Assembly: GCF_035222485.1 (NCBI RefSeq)
Contig: NC_085920.1
Location: 1,364,001-1,428,000, forward strand
Source: Podospora pseudoanserina
Taxonomy: Eukaryota; Ascomycota; Sordariomycetes; Sordariales; Podosporaceae
Direction: 5' to 3'
DNA: 64,000 nt
Shown here piece after piece: positions 1 through 11,157 of this stretch. The notes beneath the pieces were generated by a model. That model was not told the DNA's origin and made no database searches. It saw only the letters and a list, made by a program, of their open reading frames with translations. Both the position numbers and the translations under genes were made by a program. How positions within the stretch are numbered: position 1 is the first letter of the stretch; every line of letters starts with the position of its first letter.

Positions 1-874
1 TGACCGGCAAAGAAAGTACTGAGAACTGTTCAGGAACTGGTCCGTCCAAGAACTCGGCCGTCTTCCCGTACTGGCAAATACTTGTGCGGGGGCTGCTTGG
101 CATCCCAACGCCAGTATCATAAAGAACTGAGCAAGCCATTCCTCGGAGAAATGGTTGACGTTCATCCAAAAGGCCTGGAGCTCAAACTCGTACTCGGCAG
201 GGTGCAAAAGCCGGTATATCGGGTGGATAACCTCGAAATAACACCGTACCAATGTGTCGACAACAGGTCTTGGTGGTAAACTTTGAAGCGCACTTTCTCG
301 GCTTTCTGAACAGTGGCATATTTCGCCAAACGGAAAGTGGTGAACCGGAAGCGCGGCGACCAAATACTTTAAGCTCTGTAGGTGTCTGTATCTCGGCCCC
401 CATTCGGGATCAAGGCCCGCTATGTATGGCCAGCCTTCCCGAAACTAAAATGTTTCCTGTTAGCAAACATGCATGCTTCAGCGGAATCTGGTTCGTCTGT
501 ACCTCGGAAGCAACGGTGCTCCAGTGTGTGACACCGTGAAGTCTGGGTCTTGCTTCACTACCACTCGGGCCCGGTGTTGTTTGGGGGCTATCTCGTGCTG
601 GACTTTGCGGTGTCTCTCCTGGCTCGCCACTTCCAGACTCATGCTTCGAACTGAAGGGGAATTTCTGGTATACACATTCATCGGCAGCGTCGGCCTGGAT
701 ACAACGGGAGCAAGGCTGCCCTTTGTCGCATCTGAGCTTCCGTCGATGACATGGTATGCAAACGTAGACTCGTCTGTTTCGTTTTTGGGGTTTCCCTGTG
801 CCTTCTGGATTGGGCCGGTTTGGATCGAGGATAGAAAAGGTCGAGAAGTAACCTGCTGGCTGCTCTGATTCCAT
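1..874 (-). CDS. Zn(II)2Cys6 transcription factor, 5' part (gene runs off the window)
   Basis: Nuclear DNA-binding regulator of the fungal Gal4-type family. Exon 1 (874-503) starts at the ATG giving MESEQPAGYF. It encodes a basic stretch followed by a perfect binuclear zinc cluster, with cysteines at residues 39, 42, 49, 55, 58 and 67 (spacing C-x2-C-x6-C-x5-C-x2-C-x8-C). A 58-nt intron (502-445) has donor GTACAG, branch TGCTAAC and acceptor TTTTAG. It joins in phase 0 to exon 2, which is open to position 1. Exon 2 carries the start of the fungal-specific regulatory domain, seen as LPPRPVVDTLVRCYFEVIHP and later EEWLAQFFMILALG. The C-terminal part lies outside the window. Target genes cannot be inferred. 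The family and exon structure are well supported; the start codon is the best of several upstream ATGs because it lies closest to the conserved cluster. Confidence 0.88.
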
Positions 875-3513
875 AATCGGTGGTTTCTTCTTGGTGTGTC
901 TTGATGATGGTGAAGCACACACAATGTGGCATTTCCAACCTTGGGCAAGTAGACCCCTTGATTCCAAAAGGGGTGCCATCACAACCGTCCTGCTGATATG
1001 GGTCTCGGCAACCTAGGGTGTGGCGGGTGAGGTGGCTTCGCCAGCCTGAGGACAAGCAAAACAAATCTTCAAAAACCGATCAGGCAACAGTAGAATGTGA
1101 AGCAGGAGTGACGATATGTTTCCCATTCATGTTCCTCCTTGTGGTACTTGAACTGGCGGCTCAGACGCCAGGGGGGGCTCGAAACGGGTGCCATCGCCAT
1201 GCGCCAGGCCTTGTTAGGTTATGCCGAAAGGCACATGGCCAAGCCATTTTTTCCTTGTATTGCTGGATATCTCGACGCTCATAACTGAAGCGGTGATAGG
1301 GCTAATGATACCCTGACGTCGAGATATTTCCTGTAATACCCGGTTTGGAAGGTTCTGTTGCACAGGTGGGCAGGCCCAGGATCACGGTTCGGGTCCGGGG
1401 CTCGGAATGAGCTCGCACTTGGAAGATTCGAGAGGTTGTTGAGATCATCTCGTCCAATCCGAAGAAAAGAATGGTCTCATACGGTGAGAAGCAGCAAGAA
1501 AAAAAGCCGCGCGGGTGTCACCAATGAACCGATGGTGGTGGGAAGGAACCGTCTCCTTGGGTGCCTGGCTCCTGCCGTGTAACCACATGTCGCCCCTCGA
1601 GTGACTTCAGTGTAAAGTTTTGACAGGTTCATCAAGGAAAAAACCGAGCAGCGGTGTTTCGCTTTGGTCCAATATGTCTCCGTGTTTGAACGTTGAGGTT
1701 GTTGTTGGACCTGCCGAAGGATGGATCCCCCCTGCCAACGACCGTTCTGTGACCAACCTTATTCTGTGGCTTACACAACAAACACCTAAACGTACCTACA
1801 AACAAGCCGAACTGAATATTATATCCACTGCAAGGCAAACTTCAGTATCATAAGGCTTAGGATTCTCAGTCAAAAGCATCTCAAGTCCACTCCTACCATT
1901 GGGCAGTTCATCAAGACATTGTTGCTGGATTCCGCGGCAGTGACAAGCTGCTGACAGAAAAGCAGCCTTATATTAGTATTCAATTAGTATCGGATATGTG
2001 CTCTTGATTCCGAGAGTGTATGAATTATTGACCTCGAATCCGACCCTCCCCGCAAAATATCCACGCCCTTTGGCTGCCATGTTGATGCCTTGCTCACTGC
2101 TTCAGTTGCAGTGCCAATTTCTCACCGCCTCGGCTTCTTGTGCAACAGGGAAAGTCGTTTTTGTATATTTCGTTATCATCGTCCTTTCGCACATCTCAGG
2201 TTTGGCGTGGTTGTGCCTCTCAAGACAACCACCAACGTGTAACATCGCGCTTACATGTGCCGCATCTCGATTGCATGCTATTCTCTTTTCACTTTGTGCT
2301 ACAACCCAAATTCGTCATCTTCCACCGCCGGCCGGCGGGGGACCAGAACCCCCGGACTTTCCATAAGGCAGGAGGTATTTCACAGCATCTTAACAACCTG
2401 AAGATCAGCAAGGTCACTCCGACTCCGAGTTCCCTGATATGCTTCCTGAACTACAGCGAATTGTCCGAGATCACAGGGGTGGAATGTCGCGCTTAGACCA
2501 AGGTAATGGCTCATTCTCCATGCATCTCGTGTAACACCAGATAGTTTATCTACCAGTTGACGTCTGACACCTCACAAGTACCCTGCAGTCTGTTGACTAA
2601 TCTAAAAGTCATATAAGTTTGAATGGCCCCCACAGTGAGAGAAGAAAAAGAAAAAAAGGTCAATTATGGGCACTACTACTCTGCACTATCACCAAACCAA
2701 AGTCCGAGCAGGGCGTCCGCCACGTCCTCAGAATCCCGTCTGAAGCAAAGACACCTCCTATTCTCACTAAAAGGCTTGTTACAAGCCATGACGGGGTCGG
2801 ATGATTTGCATTCTCGTAAGATATCCAATAACAGCAGCTGGTATAAACCGTCTACATTCCAACTCCTGCAGTTCCATCTCCGAGTTACACACGGGAAAAT
2901 CAAAAGACGAGAATATCAGCTCCCACACCATCAAGAGAAAAAGCGGATTAGAGAACAGATATCCTATCCTACTTCAACCCTTCAGTCCCCGGAATATGAC
3001 CCCCCTCTACTTCTCTATCATCACTGAAACAGATCTTGTATCAGTTCCCACCTTACCTGTGTCCTTATAAGAAGAAAGCAGACCACTACATTCTCACATG
3101 GCCCCTTTTGCACTCCACCCCCTCCCCCTTTTCCTCTCCCCATTCTCCCCAGTCACCTACCTACCTAACCCCTAACCACTCCCAACCATCCTTCCAGCTT
3201 CCCCCCAGCTTAATCCTCCCTCTGTACCTATATCCAGCCAACCAACCCAACCCCCTTCATCCAAAGTCCACAACAACCCCCTTCTCTCCCAGAACCCCAT
3301 CACTTACTCTCTCAATCACATATACGTACCTAGGTGTGTAATAATAAAACAATACCATCTTCGGTACCAACCCAGCTCATCAGATAGCCACACAGTGCCA
3401 CAAAAGAAGAGAGAACCTCCACGGAGCCCACTATTTATCCAACCGACGGCCACCCCCCAACCCCCTCAATAAAGAATATAACTAATATTTCGAAGGGTTA
3501 CTTGTTGAGCGTT
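875..3513. other. intergenic, no gene recognised
   Basis: This is the upstream region of the zinc-cluster gene. Short ORFs here have no recognisable product, no coherent codon bias and no splice pairs that extend them. From about 3109 to 3320 the + strand is strikingly C-rich and nearly free of G, consistent with an untranslated or promoter-like tract. I see no RNA gene or mobile element. Confidence 0.6.
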
Positions 3514-3660
3514 AAAGATATTTAACAAACCTTAAAAGATAATTAAAAGACCTGAATAGATAATCAAAAGGCCTTGGAAAATAGTTTAAACGATTTAAAA
3601 GATAGTTTAACGGCCTTGCAAGATGGTTTAACGGCCTTGCAAGATGGTTCAACGGCCTTG
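3514..3660 (+). repeat. 21-bp minisatellite, seven units
   Basis: Seven head-to-tail units of exactly 21 bp run from 3514 to 3660 (boundaries 3534, 3555, 3576, 3597, 3618, 3639). The three downstream units are nearly identical, of the form AAGATGGTTTAACGGCCTTG. The four upstream units are more diverged and A/T-richer. Because 21 is a multiple of three, the minus strand stays open across the array and encodes a heptapeptide repeat (ARPLNHL). I regard that as a by-product. The same family recurs inverted at 8630-8753. Confidence 0.9.
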
Positions 3661-4067
3661 TATAGGCAGGGTAAGTAAATAGACATGGATGGGCGGCGCT
3701 GGTAAGACAAATCGGGGGCTCCGTAGAGGTTCTCTCCAAAAGAATGCCATCTAACATGTTAGAGGATGAATTCGACCCAGATCGATTTTAACAAAAGTAC
3801 TCTTGCGAAACCTAGCAGCAGTCAAGCAGCATCTTCACCTTGCCAAATTCAACTCCACGTTAGAAAGAGAGTTGCATGAAGCTAAGTAAGTAGGTGACAA
3901 CCAGACAACCTCTCCTCATTTTCTTGTTTACATAGGTACCTATCAGACGAAACACAAGAACCATAAACCAAAACCAATAACTAACTCTGATCATGTCTCT
4001 TCTTCAAATTTGTACTTTCCGATATGGTATTCGCTATCTATTGCTTCTTGTTGAACATTCCATGTTT

Positions 4068-4068
<1 letters not shown>
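3661..4068. other. intergenic, A/T-rich, no gene recognised
   Basis: No coding region, RNA gene or repeat could be recognised between the 21-bp minisatellite and the CA microsatellite. Confidence 0.5.

Positions 4069-4102
<34 letters not shown>
4069..4102 (+). repeat. (CA)17 dinucleotide microsatellite
   Basis: An uninterrupted run of 17 CA units. It lies in non-coding DNA about 560 bp beyond the stop codon of the minus-strand gene ending at 4661. A run of this length is expected to vary in length between strains. Confidence 0.95.
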
Positions 4103-4105
<3 letters not shown>

Positions 4106-4660
4106 CTTGTGCTCTTGTCAACATAAACTCTGATATTCGGTGCTGTGCTGTGGCTGCTTTGCTACTGGGTATTTATTTTCCTTCCTCCATGTTTGTTTTC
4201 CCTTCTCTTCCCTCCTCGAACTCATCGCGTCTTCTCAAATGCCATTGCTTGCCAACGCAACGCTCTCCAACTCAAGGCTCTCCCAAAATGCTACAATCGC
4301 ATTGTGCATGTTCCCCGCTACCACCCTCCCATTACCTCGGATCAGCCATAGGTAACTGCTGGCTGCCGCTTGGCTTTTCTCTCATCATCGGCAATATTCC
4401 GCTTCGGGGCTTGAAAGCACGGCATAAAAATGTCTTGGTCGGTATGCCGTTTCTCCCCGTCGCAAAATCAGGCGTGTGCAAAATATCTCCCGCCTTTCAA
4501 GTAATATCAAACATGGGCGGGAAAAGGCAAGGCTGCGAATACGAGAACCTCTCGGCCCTAGACGTCGGATTTGCGCGCAAAGTGATTCCCGGGTCCGCCA
4601 AATGTGCAAGTTGAAAAGAAATCAACGTAACTCTCGTAAAACCAGCGTGGTGCTGGCATT
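4103..4660. other. intergenic, 3' flank of the 4661-5629 gene
   Basis: Overlapping short ORFs on both strands show no recognisable product. Part of this stretch is probably the 3' untranslated region of the minus-strand gene. Confidence 0.5.
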
Positions 4661-5629
4661 TCAAGCCCCTTGCTGGGCGGTTCTGGCGGCTCTCGTCGCT
4701 CTGGCAGCTGCGTTGGGATACCGAGACGGGTCGATCCGAGAGTGGAGAGGCCCAGGACCATACACGGCGACTCTGGCGTTGTGGTACCTAACAGATGGTC
4801 GCGAAGGAGCTGTTGCTAGCTGTGCCTGGGGTGGTCTCTGTTCCGCGTCGATGGCCTGGCGAATGATGTTGTGAACAAAATCGGGAATGCCCTCCCAATG
4901 GCCTGCTCTCGCAGCAGCCATCATCCTTGGCGGAAACACATCGTCGGCGGTAAGGGAGTGGGGACCAGGGAAACGGGCAATTTGATCGGCAACATGCAAT
5001 TCTCCCGACTCGATGGCATTTTTTAGCCAGTTTTCCCATTCCTCGTCCAGCGGCATCGAATTGTCTCCGGATATGTTGCGAAGAGCCACTCGCTCGCGTA
5101 GCCTTTCGTTAAGCGCCACTCCGACACTTTCCAACTCCTCATCGCTTTCTTCCTCGATCATCCCATCCTCTGGCGTGGTTACCGGCTCGTCCGACACCTC
5201 GGAGGCGCGGCGGTAATATCCGGCTTGTCGGTGCCGAGGCTCCACCCATTCGGGGAATCCATCGGCGGTCGTGTCCCGGATGGCAGTTCCCTGTTCCCGC
5301 TCAAACCGTTCCTTTGCCCACCGTGTGCCCTCCCACTTTGTGAGGCCTTGGATTTCGGCGTATGTAAGGCGAAGGCCGTCAAAGGCGCGGAATAACCGCC
5401 GGTGCCACTGCCATCGACTGAGGCGGATTCGGTGGATGCGATTTGTGTAGTCGAGACCGGGGTATTTAGCTTCGGGTGTGTCCAAGTGGCCGTAGAACGA
5501 GTGGACTTCTTGCCGAACCTCAAGGACGAGATATCTTTGGAGAAGTTGAGTGAAGTTTTGAGGGTCTGTCTGTCGCGGCTTCGGAAACATGTACTCGTAG
5601 ACGAGTTGGTCTACTGGGCGGCCCTTCAT
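4661..5629 (-). CDS. conserved uncharacterised protein (322 aa)
   Basis: A single-exon reading frame of 322 residues with ATG start and TGA stop. I recognise the N-terminal half as a conserved fungal protein of unknown function, with the stretches EVHSFYGHLDTPEAKYPGL and LTKWEGTRWAKERFEREQ. The middle is acidic (EEESDEELES, around residues 160-170). The C-terminal third is rich in Ala, Arg and Pro and looks disordered. There is no signal peptide, transmembrane segment or catalytic motif that I can name. Its nearest coding neighbour is about 3.8 kb away, so the context gives no hint of function. Codon usage is G/C-rich and consistent along the frame, which supports it being real. Confidence 0.8.
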   Translation of the reverse strand: MKGRPVDQLVYEYMFPKPRQTDPQNFTQLLQRYLVLEVRQEVHSFYGHLDTPEAKYPGLDYTNRIHRIRLSRWQWHRRLFRAFDGLRLTYAEIQGLTKWEGTRWAKERFEREQGTAIRDTTADGFPEWVEPRHRQAGYYRRASEVSDEPVTTPEDGMIEEESDEELESVGVALNERLRERVALRNISGDNSMPLDEEWENWLKNAIESGELHVADQIARFPGPHSLTADDVFPPRMMAAARAGHWEGIPDFVHNIIRQAIDAEQRPPQAQLATAPSRPSVRYHNARVAVYGPGPLHSRIDPSRYPNAAARATRAARTAQQGA

Positions 5630-8629
5630 CTTGACCGGCTTCTCTCAGCACTGCGTGGCTCTCGCGAGGCAGGTCAAATGTCAGAAGCGATGGTGTTTAT
5701 ATGCTGTTATCGTAGTGTGATGATGCTGAGCTGTACGGAATTGAGCTGTCTTGCTGAAGATGTCGTGTCTTGTTGAAGAGGAAAGCGTGTGAAATAAAGC
5801 CACAGGTGTTTGACAAAGATCGGCACCGAAACAGGCAGGTGATGATGTATGGTGGGCAAGAAGAGAGGGAAGAAGGAAATTGGGGTCCACGGGACCGGTG
5901 TGGATCCCGGGGCACTTAAGTACAGCACGGCAGGAGGGCGTGCGGATGGTGCGGATGCAGATGGCTTTGGTCCCTGGAACGGCTGGACGGGGGGAACAGG
6001 CTGTCGGGTGGGTCGGGGGGCGTCTTGGTCAGTCGCACTCAGAAGTCAGAATACTTGGTGCCCCGAATCAGCAGAGCGTGAATCGCTCTCGGTGTATCGG
6101 AAGGTCTGGGTGTGAGAACCTGACGTGGACGGCAAACGAGAGGACGGGAAGAATGGAAGAAGCTCTGCCTAGGTGGCTGTAAAGCATGGCCCGAAGAAGG
6201 AGAGAGAGAGACAGCTCACAGCGGAGGCAAGTCGAGAGGCCCAAACAGTTTCCATGTGGGCGGGAAGTTGGTGGTGGTAGGTGGTGGTGCGTGGTGCGAC
6301 CTTGGGTCAGGAACACGCCTGCCAGCCACTGATAGCCACTGCTAGCCACGGAGCAGCCAGCTGGGACTTACAGGAGAGTGCCACGAGTGCTCCGGAAAGG
6401 GAGAGTCATAGAGGTGTGGTGGCACACTTGCATGTGCCTCTGCCGCCATCTGACTGGCAGCCATCGTATCCAACTCCGATATTCTGTCAGGGGCGAGCAG
6501 TTTGCGCCGACCAAACACCAAGCAACGCACGCACGCAACCATCGGGCTGGCCGCCTCAGCTGCATCCCACTATCTGCCAATAACGTCGCCTCGTTGTTTC
6601 CCTCGCCCGCTTTGGAATTCCTTTTTTCTGCTTCCGGACCTTTTCCAACAGCGCATCTCCCTGTGTGGGGAGCACCATGGACAGCTCACCAACTAAACTT
6701 GCTGTCCAAAGTAGATTCGCCTGAATGGGCCATAGCGCACCGTTGGACTCTCCATGCATCTGGATGACTCGCTGGCTCGCTGGGCTGAGCTCAGCTTGAA
6801 CCCAATGCCCACCTCCTTCTCATGGAATCGTGGAATCGTGGTGATCATCGTGGCATTGGTTTGATCTTCAACCGCAGACCCAGACAGGCACGTTGTGTTT
6901 ATTCCCCCGGCCGCTTTCGCCGACACCCACGCCCAGGTGTCTGACCTCAGCTGCGAACATCAGCAGCGACTGCGGAATCACCCAGTCCGACTCTGCACTG
7001 CAGTGCGATAAAATGTCGGCCTCCTCAACGGGCCTCGCCCGGAGGAATTCTGCTAACTTCCCCATTCCCACCCAGCCATCAAATCCAACAAAGCATCTCA
7101 TGATCCTCAAAAGACAACCCCCTCCTCGGCCCCCCGCTCTCACTGACCGCCAGATCCCAGCCAAGGAGACCCACAGAGCCCTGGGCTTCCAAAGTGGAGA
7201 GATCTGAGGATGACGTCGGAGTTCATCAAGGGACACCGACTCTGAAAATTTATTTTTTCTCTTCTTTTCAAGTCACTTGAGCAGCCAAATCCCGACTTGT
7301 TTGTTTTGTTTGGCGCCACGCTCGCACAAAACACCCGCTAATCTAGCATGTCCCCATCGACCGGAACCGACTCTCAGTTTTCACACGTAACGACAAGACA
7401 GGGCTGACTGGGCGGGATGGCATGTGGGTAGGTGGTGGTAGTGGTGGTCGTCGTCGTTTTGGCCAGATATCTGCTCTGTTCCTTCTTTCTCCAGCTACTA
7501 TTGATTGATATATCTGCAGCTGCCCGACAACATGCCTGGAAGGTCGACAGTGGTCAGGTAATATGGGCTCGGCTGGCGGTGAACATGGCGTCTACCCAAC
7601 CGCCTATCCAATCAAGGCCGCCACGGAGCCTGTCTAAGTCATCCACCGGCCGGGTCTCGGTCACGACGACCGCCCTCCAACGGCAACCGAGCCCTTTGAC
7701 TATCGGCGAATGGGATGACGCAACCTTCGGGTCAGGAAGCTTTCCCCACGCCTGGATGTTCTTCCCTACTACCCTCCTTATCCTTCAGGATCGGTAGCTG
7801 TGCCCGAGAAACACATGTGTGGTGCCGCATTCCATCTGCACGTTTGTTGGCGCAAACCGCATCTCCGCCCTGCACCTGGGGCAATGTTTCTTGTCTTGTG
7901 TGTTGTGTAAACCATTCTCACCGGCCTTAATCCTAACGGGGCGCATGTCGCCGTGCGCTGCTCGAGAGTTGTTAGCGAGACCGGAGCGGGGCCCGGTCGG
8001 GCAGTTTGATGCCGATGTAGTGACCGGTCCTGGGCATTCCCGACCCGCGGCCGATATATATTACATATGCCACTGGCGACAAAAGCAGCCCTTGTGATGT
8101 GGTCTCTTGACACCCTGTAATTTCATCCCGCTGTCTCCGGAGCCAGGAAAAGGGAGATCTGGAACAATACCGCCAGAGCGCTTTTCTCTCCTCAGACGGG
8201 TGGTTGGTGGTGAGGCGTGAGCGAGTATCAGTAAGATGAGAGGGGATGGTTCTCCCGGCCAGTTGATGCGGCCCCGCGGGGCCACCACCCTGGGTGTTAC
8301 TCGCCGCTCACCATCATGATCATCCATGATCCAACCGAAGGGTTCGGCAGCTCTGTCAGTTTCCCTGGCACGAAAAAAAAAACATTGGCCGGTTATCAAG
8401 GCCCAAGATGTTTGCACAGAGCCCAGAGGATTACGCAATCGTTCAGTCTCTTTTTGAGGAACTGGTGATGGTGGTTGCATCTTGCGGTCGCATGGAAGAG
8501 GCGAGCTCTCCTCTTCTGAATTTGCACAACGTTGCGATCTCGTGTGAATTTTGTTACCTGGGCACCCTCACCACAAAATAGTTGACACACAAAAGTAAGT
8601 TAACCTATACTACCCTGTGAACTGCTTTA
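5630..8629. other. long intergenic stretch, no gene recognised
   Basis: About 3 kb upstream of the 322-aa gene. Many overlapping ORFs of 60-130 codons occur on both strands, but none has a recognisable domain, a coherent codon bias or splice partners. G/T-rich runs such as 7430-7458 and A-runs such as 8371-8380 occur. It probably holds the promoter of the gene ending at 5629. Confidence 0.5.
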
Positions 8630-8753
8630 CACCTTAAAAGTAACTTAATAGGCCTTTAAATACTTTCAAAGCCTGTTAACTATCTTTGAAGACCTATTGA
8701 TTATCTTCGAAGGCCTATGGACTATCATTCAAGGCATGTTAGCCTACTTTAGT
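8630..8753 (-). repeat. second array of the 21-bp minisatellite family, inverted
   Basis: Six degenerate units of 20-21 bp, with boundaries near 8650, 8670, 8690, 8711 and 8732, follow a consensus close to GGCCTATTAACTATCTTTGAA. The reverse complement reads TTCAAAGATAGTTAATAGGCC. That matches the unit of the 3514-3660 array (AAAGATAGTTTAACGGCCTTG) once rotated. The two loci are therefore one family in opposite orientations, with this copy more decayed. Confidence 0.8.
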
Positions 8754-9096
8754 ATCTCAATAATTTTGTGGCAAGGGTGCTGAGATGGGGTGGTGCACAG
8801 ACTGACCCGTGATGGACTTTCTTGGTGTTGAGGAATGATTGGTTCTAACGATTTACACAGGTGCATATCTTGTGATATGAGTCTTCTTTTTACGTCAACC
8901 TCGTACACACGGCTTGACATTCCTTTGCTATCATTCAATTCGATAGCCGAGCAGGGTAGAGCAATTTATCAACGGTTTGCAACATGCTACCAGTGGTGGT
9001 TGCCATCCACCTCTCACTTCACACCACCAAAATGTCCATCATCATCATCATCATCATCATCACCACCTCATAACCACGAAACCCAACCTTACTTTT
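8754..9096. other. 5' flank of the 5S rRNA gene, with (CAT)8 microsatellite
   Basis: Non-coding. An uninterrupted run of eight CAT units lies at 9037-9060, about 37 bp upstream of the 5S gene. No ORF has a recognisable product. Confidence 0.6.
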
Positions 9097-9216
9097 ACAT
9101 ACGACCATACCCAGTTGAAAATACGGCATCCCGTCCGCTCTGCCCGAGTCAAACAGCTGAAGGGCCGAACTAGTACTCAGGTGGGTGACCACTGGGGAAT
9201 CCTCGGTGTTGTATGT
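9097..9216 (+). rRNA. 5S ribosomal RNA gene (dispersed copy)
   Basis: A 120-nt sequence that matches fungal 5S rRNA from end to end. It begins ACATACGACCATA, contains CCCGTCCGCTCTGCC, the internal-control region GAAGGGCCGAACTAGTACTC and GGTGGGTGACCAC, and ends GGTGTTGTATGT. The terminal helix pairs over nine positions: ACATACGAC at the 5' end with GTTGTATGT at the 3' end, including one G-U. A T-run at 9216-9220 follows directly, as expected for RNA polymerase III termination. In Neurospora and relatives 5S genes are dispersed single copies rather than part of the rDNA repeat, and this fits that arrangement. It has no visible inactivating change. Confidence 0.93.
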
Positions 9217-9220
9217 TTTT
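9216..9220 (+). terminator. T-run terminator of the 5S rRNA gene
   Basis: Five consecutive T residues on the sense strand immediately after the mature 3' end. This is the usual RNA polymerase III stop signal. Confidence 0.75.
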
Positions 9221-9989
9221 ACTCCACTCTTCAAGATCCACTTTTAAACTTTTGAGCCTTTGTAGAACTGTTTCGAAGTCTTTTTTCCTTTTTTTCCCCC
9301 TATCTTAGCTAACACTATGTTGGTTGGAGCAAGTACGAGTCTATGGGTGAGACTGACTTTTTATTTTTATTTTTATTTTGGGTGGGGAGCGGGCGGCTTT
9401 GTCTTATTTGGACACATGTCTCTTCGTAAACATCGTCACAGTTGGGTTGCCAACATCTTGAGACTGACAGAAACCACCAATACCTTTGAACTTGGAACTC
9501 AAGTCAGTAAATATCTAGACACCATCAGCATATCTATGTCATTGGTTGATAGGGGCCTCACAGCGGCTGAAGACTCTTGATTCACATCTCGGTAATTAGA
9601 GCGCTGATCAACAGTTTTGTTCCCAAAAAAGTCTTCAAAAAAGAAAATGGCTGATAATTCGGGTAATCTTCACCAGCTGACTGACTCAACGCCATGCCTA
9701 TAGTACTTGGTGCTAGTTCAAAGCCGTTGAGGAATGGATCATCATCGGTGGTGGGTTGACCAGCTGAAGAGAGACATTATAGCCGTTCCGGCGAAATAAA
9801 ATATGTCAAGCGGTGTAACAAGGGTTGCTTTCTAGTCATATATGAAGATAGATCATAATTGAAAAGGTCTTCTTCATCTCTACTATCAACAACTTTTGTC
9901 AAGCCAGATCTTTTCCCTGCTTATCACGAGCCAATACAACCAGAGATATAAACATCATATCTTGAGCCAATACGTCAACACCCGGCACA
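9221..9989. other. intergenic, promoter side of the small secreted protein
   Basis: A/T-rich non-coding sequence with a TTTTTA-type simple repeat near 9360-9380. No gene could be recognised. The last 100-200 bp probably hold the 5' leader of the gene starting at 9990. Confidence 0.5.
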
Positions 9990-10259
9990 ATGAAGGTACT
10001 CCTTCCCCTCGTTCTCATTTAAACCATGAAAGCAAGACTGATAACAACAATTCAGTTCACCCTCCTCCTCACCCTAGCAGCAATTACCACCGCCGTCGCC
10101 TATCCCTTAATCGACATCTCCCTCGGCACCCCAAGGTTCGTCTGCCCCAGCCGGGTCCAGGCCTTCTGCAGCGCGAGCAGCATCCACAGCGGCTGCACTG
10201 CAGCGGGAGAGTTCCGGAGTGATGCCATGGATACCTGTGGGCAGTGTGTTTGTGTCTGA
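9990..10259 (+). CDS. small secreted cysteine-rich protein (69 aa)
   Basis: The preferred model is spliced: exon 1 is only ATG AAG (9990-9995), then a 60-nt intron (9996-10055; donor GTACTC, branch CTGATAAC, acceptor TTCAG), then exon 2 (10056-10259). The product starts MKFTLLLTLAAITTAVA, a textbook secretion signal. The mature part of about 52 residues has six cysteines in the order VCPS, FCS, GCT, TCG, QC, VC, enough for three disulfides. An unspliced alternative starts at 10026 (MKARLITTIQFTLLLTL, 77 aa) and shares all of exon 2, so the secreted product is the same apart from the leader. No known effector, hydrophobin or defensin family could be assigned. Unusual points are the 6-nt first exon and isolation from other genes. 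Confidence 0.7.
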
Positions 10260-10623
10260 GGTCCCCAGACACTATAGAAATCTGGAATATGACGGAGCTT
10301 GTACATATATCTCAAGGGAGGAAGTATTGATAAAAACTCAAAATTTGAATTGTCCATGCGCTTGTCAACCTCCTTTTCTGCAGAGTAGTGATGAAAACGA
10401 AGATGTTTGAGAAAAGAATAATCTGAAAAATGATATGCCTCCAGTTCAGGACTACCAAATGTCCCAGTGTATATATACGCCAGTGATGAAAACCCAATAG
10501 TAACAAAAGAAAGTAGGATATGATGATGCCACCTCGTCCGCCAAAATCCCAGTGTTGTCCTGTCATCCAAAAACTGACCATGCTAGCCCACCCATATACC
10601 CAAATCCTCATCCATCGTATGCC
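10260..10623. other. intergenic between the secreted-protein gene and a minus-strand candidate exon
   Basis: No coding region is recognised. It probably contains the two facing 3' untranslated regions. Confidence 0.5.
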
Positions 10624-11142
10624 TCATGAAATCTGCCCCAACAACTCCCTCGCACTCCCCAATATCCCCCTCCCTTCTCCCTCTGGATACCACCTCCCCT
10701 TCCACCTCCTCTCCCTCTCCCTCTCCTTCTCCCTCCTCTTCACCCTCTCTAAATACTCCCTCTTCCACCTATCAACTTCCCACCTCCCCCTCCTCTCCCT
10801 AATCCACTCCACCATCTCCCCCAGCTTTTCCACCAGCACCTCCAACTCTTCCTCCTGGATTCCCTCGTTCTTCTCAACAACAATTTTAGTCCTATCCCCC
10901 CCGCAACGCTCGCAAAACCCACCCCCATAACACCTCCCCACCACCGCAGCAGCAACCGGAAAAAGAGCCTCAACCGGCAAACAAGACACCTAGTCCGCCA
11001 CCGGCCCGCCCCTCCCCCCAGATGCCACCGGTTCGGCCGACCCCGCAGCCGACATCTTTGGCGTTGACGGCGGCCACGGCCCAGACGATGAAGCTACAGA
11101 GCTGATGTCGGGGTATTTCCTGCCTGAGACTCCTTCACATTT
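10624..11142 (-). CDS. candidate missed exon(s) of unknown protein
   Basis: On the minus strand one reading frame is open from an acceptor-like GACTAG at 11143 to a TGA at 10624-10626, broken only by a TAG at 10990-10992. The downstream part (366 nt) encodes CLPVEALFPVAAAVVGRCY, a C-x2-C pair (FCERCGGDRTK) and a charged, helical tail ending in ARELLGQIS. Its third codon positions are almost all G or T, exactly like the 3' ends of recognised genes here. It may be the last exon of a separate gene. It may also be a continuation of the DUF7514 gene, through an intron with donor GTAACT in the stretch encoding its last 40 residues and acceptor at 11143. The TAG would then have to lie in a further intron, or be the true stop. 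I cannot choose between these. Confidence 0.4.
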
Positions 11143-11157
11143 CTAGTCAGTTTTATC

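Noticed and set aside
3512-3757. Minus-strand ORF encoding heptapeptide repeats (ARPLNHL)
   Set aside because: It is the translation of the 21-bp minisatellite, whose period is a multiple of three; there is no plausible promoter or conserved flank.
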